In this document: piece after piece, positions 31,759 to 36,334 of the stretch | Layout: the number at the start of each line of letters is the position of its first letter | Numbering within the stretch: the stretch's first letter is position 1 | Source of the DNA: Bacteroidota bacterium | GTDB taxonomy: Bacteria > Bacteroidota > Bacteroidia > Bacteroidales > VadinHA17 | Direction: 5' to 3' | NCBI GenBank assembly: GCA_029552825.1 | Contig: JAKPDL010000133.1 | Span: forward strand, 1-36,334 | DNA: 36,334 nucleotides | Notes under the pieces: model-generated | Told to the model about the DNA's origin: nothing | The model's input: the letters and a program-made list of their open reading frames with translations, nothing else | The model's database searches: none | Position numbers and translations under genes: made by a program

Positions 31759-32611
31759 ATTTTAAAATAATGTTTTCTACTGTTGCAAATAATTGTTTGC
31801 TTAAAGAGGAATCATGTTCTGATGCAATCTTTCCAACCGAGTATAATTCAGCAATCTCTTTTTTAAAAGGTATCTCGAATAATAAGGGAATATTTTCCTG
31901 TTTTAGGTAATCATACACATCCCTGTTACCAACTCCAGCCCTGTTAACAATCACACCATATAACTTATTTAATGTTCGCAGTGTCGCGACACTTTGTTTA
32001 AGATCACTCAGACCAAAAGGTGTCGGTTCGGTTACAAGTATCACATAATCGGACGTCCCTGCTGTCTGTATAAAAGGACATGATGTGCCGGGCGGAGAAT
32101 CAAGAATTACAATTTCTGCCTGGTTATCAATATGTTTAACAGCTGCTTTAATAACTGGTACAGGCGACATTACTCCAATATTCATTTTTGCTTCGATGAG
32201 TGAAAGTTTGCCATTATTTGAGTATAAATTAACCTTTCCCAGCGAAACCGGTTTCTCTGAAATTGCTTCAAAGTTACAGGCAACTCTGCATGCACCGCAA
32301 CCATGGCAGAGATCTTCGATAACCTGAATAATTTTCATTGGAGGCAGGATGAAAATTGCATTGTAGTTGCAGTATTCATGGCATTTACCGCAATAAGTAC
32401 AATTATCTGTATTTATAACCGGTACCAGCTGGGTAACTTCAATTTCCTTTACCAGTTTTGTTTCAAAGAATGCAATGGAATTTGGCGCTTCGGCATCGCA
32501 ATCAATAAGCATTGCCCTGTAGTTATTCTTTAACAGCGTATAAAAGATATTTGTTGCAACAAAAGTCTTGCCTGTACCTCCTTTTCCGCTGGCAATAGCA
32601 ATCTTCATCAT
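31733..32611 (-). CDS. MinD-superfamily ATPase with inserted 2[4Fe-4S] ferredoxin domain (2)
   Basis: A partner of the protein above, about 292 residues. The start is set at ATG 32611 (MMKIAIASGKGG), the usual beginning; ATG 32617 or a GTG at 32644 are possible. Deviant Walker A GKGGTGKT, ferredoxin motifs CTYCGKCHEYC and CHGCGACRVAC (two [4Fe-4S]), and a DSPPGTSCP block follow the same order as in ATPase 1. The two are clearly homologous but diverged, suggesting a heterodimer. It overlaps ATPase 1 by 26 bp, so they are translated in coupled fashion. Confidence 0.85.
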   Translation of the reverse strand: MMKIAIASGKGGTGKTFVATNIFYTLLKNNYRAMLIDCDAEAPNSIAFFETKLVKEIEVTQLVPVINTDNCTYCGKCHEYCNYNAIFILPPMKIIQVIEDLCHGCGACRVACNFEAISEKPVSLGKVNLYSNNGKLSLIEAKMNIGVMSPVPVIKAAVKHIDNQAEIVILDSPPGTSCPFIQTAGTSDYVILVTEPTPFGLSDLKQSVATLRTLNKLYGVIVNRAGVGNRDVYDYLKQENIPLLFEIPFKKEIAELYSVGKIASEHDSSLSKQLFATVENIILKYGSSNSKR

Positions 32612-32706
32612 TCCCATATTTGATAAAAAGAATTCTTTTAACACCTTCAGAAATCATATACCCATATTTAGAAATTTGTTTAACAATAATCCCATGTTGC
32701 CATTTA

Positions 32707-33651
32707 TCACATTTTAAGATGATAATTCCTCAGAAAAAACTTTTTCCCGTTATAAACTGAAACCCTGATTAATTTTTGTCTTATTAGTGATTCTACCACT
32801 TCATACGCGGCATTATCCTTTTCAAGAAGTTCATTAAGCATATCTTCCCGCATAGGATGAACAGCTGTAATATTTAGAATGTCTTCATAAATATTTCCTG
32901 TATAGCCGGTTCTTGTGCCTTCAAAACCAGTTAGAAATTCTGCTTTTATTTTCTTATCATTAAAAATCTGCCATGCCCGGTTAAGAGTATCAAGACTGGC
33001 AGGCTTTACTTCCTTAGATGATGGTGGCCGGATTGGAATCGCAAGGTATGCGGTAGAAGGATTAATTTCTTTAATCAATTCTGCCAGACTTATAAAGTTC
33101 TCATCATTATCGTTTACACCTTCAATCAGCATGGTTTCAGTACAGAGCTTACCCTGAAAACGTGAAGTGAAATAAAGTATACCATTAATGATTTTTTCAT
33201 AATCAAGCAAAGGCGAAGGACGATTTACTTCTTTCCACAAATATTCATTACCGGCATCCATTTTCACAGATACCCAGTCGGCTGACAACATATCGTTATA
33301 TACAGAATCATCCCATAGTAATGAACTATTAATAATTACAGCAACAGGTAAATCAAACTTTTTCAATAATTTAATACTCTTACCCAGATTAATATCAAGG
33401 GTAGGCTCGCCGTTTGACACAAATGTTAAATAATCCGGAAAATTTTCTGCGTTCAGTTTTTCGAGATGTTGTCCAACTTTTTTATAAATCAACTCAGGCT
33501 CATAAAATGATTTTCTACCAGTTGTCTGTATAAGAGTTTCTCCCACCTGACAATATATACATGCATAAGAACATGTTTTTGGTGAAACTATATTGTTTAT
33601 ACCGAGACTTTTGCCCAGCCGTCTTGATGGTACTGGACCAAAAGTTATCAT
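32707..33651 (-). CDS. Radical SAM protein, COG0731-like
   Basis: A 314-residue radical S-adenosylmethionine enzyme. The cluster motif CxxxCxxC is C27-SYA-C31-IY-C34. The N-terminus MITFGPVPSRRLGKSLGIN and the later FVSNGEPTLD block are typical of a family with no assigned reaction, often linked to NifX and Mrp-type genes. The C-terminal 80 residues have a winged-helix-like character (HPMREDML, ESLIRQKLI). It stands between the ATPase pair and the DUF89 gene (15 bp after it), in the same operon. A cofactor-modifying role is inferred. Confidence 0.85.
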   Translation of the reverse strand: MITFGPVPSRRLGKSLGINNIVSPKTCSYACIYCQVGETLIQTTGRKSFYEPELIYKKVGQHLEKLNAENFPDYLTFVSNGEPTLDINLGKSIKLLKKFDLPVAVIINSSLLWDDSVYNDMLSADWVSVKMDAGNEYLWKEVNRPSPLLDYEKIINGILYFTSRFQGKLCTETMLIEGVNDNDENFISLAELIKEINPSTAYLAIPIRPPSSKEVKPASLDTLNRAWQIFNDKKIKAEFLTGFEGTRTGYTGNIYEDILNITAVHPMREDMLNELLEKDNAAYEVVESLIRQKLIRVSVYNGKKFFLRNYHLKM

Positions 33652-33666
33652 GACTTAAAAATTTTT

Positions 33667-34530
33667 TTAATTAGAATCCGTTCCAGACGAATTATAAACC
33701 ACCATACTTCCACGAGGCACTTTAAGAAATTCCGATACGACGTCACACTTTGCCATTAAAAGAAAAAAAATTCTTTTGTCATTCAAAGTTAATAACCCTT
33801 CAAGATTACCCTGACCTTTTGAAATAATTACATCTGCCTTTTCAAAACACTCCTTAAAAACATTATCAGATTTTTCAACTATAACTGATGGTATATCATA
33901 TCCGCTGGAAATAACTTTAGCCACCATATTTATGCCTGTATATAAAGCATCTTCTATTGTAGCATCATTTATAACCGGACCTCCTCTGACAACAAATGTT
34001 AAATGCGGATGATATATAGTACTTATAAAGAGCTTGTCGAATACAATCTCTCCCGCATTATCTCCGATATATAAAACTTTATCGGCCTTTTCAATCTCCA
34101 TTTTCAGTTTCAGAGAATGATCTATAGCAAAATCTGAATTAAGAACCATATTTATTGTAGTCTTCAGATCAAACTGGTTCTCTATTGCAAAATCAATAAT
34201 GTTTCCGGCTATTGCAAGTCGTAATGCCGTACTGAACGGATCAGATGAATTCCTTATTATTTCATTGAGTTCTGGAACTAATCCTAAAACCAGATCATTA
34301 CTTTCTTTCTTTTCCCTTTTGTAAGGATCAGGATTATTAGTATGATTCTTTAAAATATAATTAACCTCTCTCGAAAATTCAGGCATACTAAGCTTCCCCC
34401 ACTTTTCGCAGAAAAGGTTCATCACATCCTGCACCAAGCGGTTACCTGTATCAGTTGTAAATTTTTCTTTGGCTATAAGTTTTTCAATTGCCCTTGCAAA
34501 GCAGAAAAAACATCTGTAGTCTGATATCAT
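33667..34530 (-). CDS. DUF89/ARMT1-like metal-dependent phosphatase
   Basis: A 287-residue protein of the DUF89 family (damage-control phosphatases and relatives). The metal-site signature GDNAGEIVFDKLFI is at about residues 154-167. The N-terminus holds a CFFC pair (C7, C10), a common feature of the bacterial subgroup. Known relatives dephosphorylate damaged or excess sugar phosphates and related metabolites in a Mn/Co/Ni-dependent way; the substrate here is unknown. It is 13 bp from the NifX-like gene and 15 bp from the radical SAM gene, so it belongs to the same operon, an unusual companion for a metal-cluster system. Confidence 0.82.
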   Translation of the reverse strand: MISDYRCFFCFARAIEKLIAKEKFTTDTGNRLVQDVMNLFCEKWGKLSMPEFSREVNYILKNHTNNPDPYKREKKESNDLVLGLVPELNEIIRNSSDPFSTALRLAIAGNIIDFAIENQFDLKTTINMVLNSDFAIDHSLKLKMEIEKADKVLYIGDNAGEIVFDKLFISTIYHPHLTFVVRGGPVINDATIEDALYTGINMVAKVISSGYDIPSVIVEKSDNVFKECFEKADVIISKGQGNLEGLLTLNDKRIFFLLMAKCDVVSEFLKVPRGSMVVYNSSGTDSN

Positions 34531-34543
34531 TCAATCAGCCGGA

Positions 34544-34882
34544 TTAATGATTGCAGTAATTTGCACCTGCTTCAAGTGTACCATTCAGAAAATCTATTAC
34601 CAGGTCAGTGTAATTTTTAAATGGGGCACCTGTAAATACATTGATCTTATGCCTGTTAAACAGGTCAATAGCCCTGTAACCCATTCCTCCGGCAATAATG
34701 TCAGTCACTCCTTTTTCCGCAAGCCACGCCGGTAATACGCCAGGTTCATGAGGCGGAGGTGTAACCAATGTTTCGCCGGTAATCGTAACGCCCTCTGCAT
34801 CAACAATTGCAAATTGTTGGCAATGACCAAAATGTTCACATAAAATTCCCTCTTCCAATGGAATGGCTATACGTTTTTTCAT
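34544..34882 (-). CDS. NifX/NifB-like dinitrogenase cofactor-domain protein (1)
   Basis: A 112-residue protein consisting of one NifX/NifB-C domain (dinitrogenase iron-molybdenum cofactor family). It has the MKKRIAIPLEEG start, CEHFGHCQQF (His and two Cys, residues 15-21) and GGMGYRAIDLFNRHKI. The domain binds metal-sulfur clusters; in the orange protein of Desulfovibrio it holds a Mo-Cu-S cluster, and in IssA of Pyrococcus it stores thioferrate. Nitrogenase genes are absent from the window. A second, diverged copy lies at 35123-35440. Confidence 0.88.
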   Translation of the reverse strand: MKKRIAIPLEEGILCEHFGHCQQFAIVDAEGVTITGETLVTPPPHEPGVLPAWLAEKGVTDIIAGGMGYRAIDLFNRHKINVFTGAPFKNYTDLVIDFLNGTLEAGANYCNH

Positions 34883-34917
34883 AATACTAATTTTTATTAA
34901 GTTTAAACAACCTCAAA

Positions 34918-35112
34918 TTATTGTTTCTGACCTTCCCCCGGGTTTTTACCTCTTCCTTTTCCCCGTCTTGCACCTTGTCCACGGCCGGCATTGCGACCAC
35001 TACCTGGTTGCAGAGATTCTGGGTCAAAATTTTTACCTTTTCTGCATCTGCCCAGTCCTCTTCCTGTTCTCGGGCCTTTACCTTCAGGCCCTGTTCCATT
35101 CATACGTGGCAT
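34918..35112 (-). CDS. DUF5320-like Gly/Arg/Lys-rich small protein (copy 2)
   Basis: A 64-residue basic protein. The start MPRMNGTGPEGKGPRTGR fits the DUF5320-type pattern TGPxGxGPxTGRxLGxC seen in the protein at 27368, and the rest is rich in Gly, Arg and Lys (GRGQGARRGKGRGK). It sits between the two NifX-like genes, 35 bp and 10 bp apart, in the operon. Such tails resemble the glycine-rich, cationic tail that packs iron-sulfur species in IssA-type storage proteins; this comparison is inference. Confidence 0.7.
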   Translation of the reverse strand: MPRMNGTGPEGKGPRTGRGLGRCRKGKNFDPESLQPGSGRNAGRGQGARRGKGRGKNPGEGQKQ

Positions 35113-35122
35113 AACTTTAATT

Positions 35123-35440
35123 TTAATGTTTCAACATATTTATAATATCCCTGATTGATTTTTCAGGATCCTTAAGAACCACCATCTGAATTTTCAGATT
35201 GTCGAGCAATGATTTAACCTTAAAGCCAAACTCACCTGAAATTATTTTTTCCACATTCCGCGATGCCACCAGCTGCACTGATGCAGGCCCGGCTCCTTCT
35301 GTTGCATCTTTATTCGGGTTTAACACAAATTCTATATTGCCTGTACTTGTATCATAAATAACAAAACAGGCACAGCGTCCAAACCGCTGGTCCAATTTGG
35401 ATTCAAGCGAGTCACCTGTACTTGTAATTGCAATTTTCAT
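35123..35440 (-). CDS. NifX/NifB-like dinitrogenase cofactor-domain protein (2)
   Basis: A 105-residue NifX-fold protein beginning at ATG 35440 (MKIAITSTGD); a TTG at 35458 that overlaps the previous stop is less likely. The sequence has LDQRFGRCACFVIYD (two Cys) and ATEGAGPASVQLVASRNVEKIISGEFG, the cluster-binding face of the family. It is the second gene of the operon, directly after DUF134. It is diverged from copy 1 but of the same type. Confidence 0.87.
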   Translation of the reverse strand: MKIAITSTGDSLESKLDQRFGRCACFVIYDTSTGNIEFVLNPNKDATEGAGPASVQLVASRNVEKIISGEFGFKVKSLLDNLKIQMVVLKDPEKSIRDIINMLKH

Positions 35441-35454
35441 ATTTGTAATTTTTA

Positions 35455-35976
35455 TCAAGTTCTAAAATCTCTTCTTCTTTTTCCAACTCTCTTTCTACCC
35501 CATCCATGATAATAACAAAAATTATCTGGAGACGCAGGATCCTTATATATCATCTCAGGCAAGAGATCATAATTCACAATCATGGTGCTTCCACACAAAG
35601 GACATTTCTCCGGGTTACCCTTATTACCAGGATTATTGAAAAAACAACCACAATCATTACAGAAATACCAGCTACTATCGAAATATATCTTACCTCCTTC
35701 TATGACAATCTGTTTTCCCTCGACAATTGCTTCAGCAATCTTCATCCTTGCACTCGAATAGATACGGGTTAGCGTAGGACGTGAAACACCCATCATTTCA
35801 GCCGCCTGACATTGATGTAGCATATAAAAATCACAGAGCCGAAGCGATTCGTATTCTTCAAGGTTAAGAAATACTTTTCCTGAACTTGTTCTGTTATCGG
35901 CAAACCCATACGGTTTCATTCCTGATATAACAGGAGGTTTACCGATTCTGCGCATTTTAACCGGTCGTGGCGACAT
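35455..35976 (-). CDS. DUF134 DNA-binding protein with C-terminal zinc ribbon
   Basis: A 173-residue protein of family DUF134, first gene of the operon. The helix-turn-helix is at about residues 38-78 (LNLEEYESLRLCDFYMLHQCQAAEMMGVSRPTLTRI seen in parts), of the sigma-70 region-4 type. The C-terminal half has CNDCGCFFN and CPLCGSTM, likely a zinc ribbon or iron-sulfur site, unlike shorter DUF134 proteins. It may sense a metal or cluster and regulate this operon. An operator palindrome overlaps its promoter. Binding by DUF134 itself is possible but not shown. Confidence 0.83.
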   Translation of the reverse strand: MSPRPVKMRRIGKPPVISGMKPYGFADNRTSSGKVFLNLEEYESLRLCDFYMLHQCQAAEMMGVSRPTLTRIYSSARMKIAEAIVEGKQIVIEGGKIYFDSSWYFCNDCGCFFNNPGNKGNPEKCPLCGSTMIVNYDLLPEMIYKDPASPDNFCYYHGWGRKRVGKRRRDFRT

Positions 35977-35998
35977 TATTACAATTAAAAATCCGTCA

Positions 35999-36030
35999 CA
36001 AAAATAATGAACTTATGTTCATAATCCAAA
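35999..36030 (-). promoter_or_regulatory. Promoter of the DUF134-NifX-Mrp operon
   Basis: On the - strand TTTG (36030-36027), a 20-bp spacer and TAttTTTG (36006-35999) form a full Bacteroidota promoter 23 bp before the ATG. The palindrome at 36008-36021 fills the spacer. Confidence 0.75.
36008..36021. promoter_or_regulatory. Shared operator TGAACw-N2-TGTTCA, copy 3
   Basis: TGAACT-TA-TGTTCA, one mismatch from the perfect copies at 26410 and 27257, placed between the -33 and -7 elements. This position implies repression of the nine-gene operon. Confidence 0.7.
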
Positions 36031-36121
36031 TCAATAACAATTTTTTTATCTTTATTTTAACCCTGATAAATTAACGGAGAGTACAATTAAGACATAAAAA
36101 TCTGAAGGGTAGCTGATAAAA

Positions 36122-36334
36122 TCAAAAAGACTTAAAATCTATTTTTCTTAAAAAATTTTTCATTACTTCCAACGATTTTTCCTTTTCCTCAATAAAGCCC
36201 ATATGACCAGAATTCTCAAGTATTATCAGTTCAGCATTCGGTGGCAGTTTAACCCTTGTCTTCATCGATTCGCACTGGATATAATTATCTTTTGCTCCGA
36301 GTATCCAGAGGCATGGAACCTTTCCTGCTTCCAT
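36122..36334 (-). CDS. Alpha/beta hydrolase, C-terminal part (runs off window end)
   Basis: The last 70 residues of an alpha/beta-hydrolase-fold protein; the N-terminal part lies beyond 36334. The acid residue of the triad is in ILGAKDNYI and the catalytic His in NSGHMGFIEE, as in the usual order. The internal Met at the edge is not a start. No clear link to the NifX operon; the 145 bp between them hold the operon promoter. Confidence 0.8.
   Translation of the reverse strand: MEAGKVPCLWILGAKDNYIQCESMKTRVKLPPNAELIILENSGHMGFIEEKEKSLEVMKNFLRKIDFKSF

Noticed and set aside
34887-35114. Alternative frames over the DUF5320-like gene
   Set aside because: Repetitive Gly/Arg codons open the other frames; only the frame beginning MPRMNGTGPEG has a family signature.
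1-36334. CRISPR array, prophage or integrated plasmid
   Set aside because: No direct repeat arrays with regular spacers and no phage structural, integrase, or replication genes were seen anywhere in the window. The single tRNA shows no partial duplicate that would suggest an attachment site.

Overview
The window reads as a piece of an anaerobic member of the Bacteroidota (Bacteroidales-like). Signs are the Bacteroidota -7 promoter element TAnnTTTG ahead of many genes, two TonB-dependent receptors, a FISUMP-domain protein, an alginate_exp-type outer-membrane porin and Bacteroidota-style Mrp. Oxygen-sensitive or anaerobe-typical families (FmdE-like proteins, a TM1266-like regulator, NifX-like proteins, radical SAM, ferredoxin-type MinD ATPases) point to anaerobic life. 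No plasmid, phage or CRISPR features are visible. The only mobile-type gene is a REP-associated tyrosine transposase.

Layout. (1) 1-8.8 kb, + strand: a metal and thiol stress island. It holds two FmdE-like zinc-ribbon proteins, an outer-membrane porin, a TetR regulator with two matching operators, a TauE/SafE exporter, a CDF metal exporter, a SigZ-like sigma factor, an ArsP-type permease, and two near-identical copies of a nine-cysteine GDCCVxC protein. Decayed nitroreductase and thioredoxin genes lie beside the second copy. A transposase gene (2375-2827) sits among REP-like hairpins whose orientation flips across the gene. (2) 8.8-12.1 kb: a DUF1295 membrane protein divergent from a fluoride-type riboswitch, which is followed by a dynamin-like GTPase and a small helical protein. 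(3) 12.2-17.7 kb, - strand: a ProC-like protein, an ArsR / rhodanese-like / octaheme cytochrome operon, a SMUG2-type DNA glycosylase and a FISUMP lipid-free secreted protein. (4) 17.9-20.1 kb: dCMP deaminase and S41 protease, then tRNA-Glu(CUC) on the other strand. (5) 20.2-25.4 kb: a complete ABC importer divergent from a TM1266-like regulator and TonB receptor that share a structured leader. (6) 25.5-36 kb: a nine-gene - strand operon (DUF134, two NifX-like proteins, a Gly/Arg-rich DUF5320-like protein, DUF89, radical SAM, two ferredoxin-containing MinD-type ATPases, Mrp), followed by nikR and a second TonB receptor. A metallo-beta-lactamase protein, a DUF4405 cytochrome and a second DUF5320 protein lie nearby. 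A partial alpha/beta hydrolase ends the window.

How it fits together. Region 6 resembles the orange-protein (ORP) loci of sulfate reducers, in which NifX-fold proteins and MinD ATPases occur together. Here it has a radical SAM enzyme, a DUF89 phosphatase and Gly/Arg-rich proteins in addition, and a shared palindrome (TGAACA-N2-TGTTCA) stands before three of its transcription units, so it looks like a regulon for a metal-sulfur cofactor or iron-sulfur particle. NikR and its TonB receptor suggest nickel uptake beside it. The fluoride riboswitch controlling a dynamin-like GTPase, not a fluoride exporter, is the most unexpected regulatory pairing. All assignments are from reading sequence and motifs; no database search was run.
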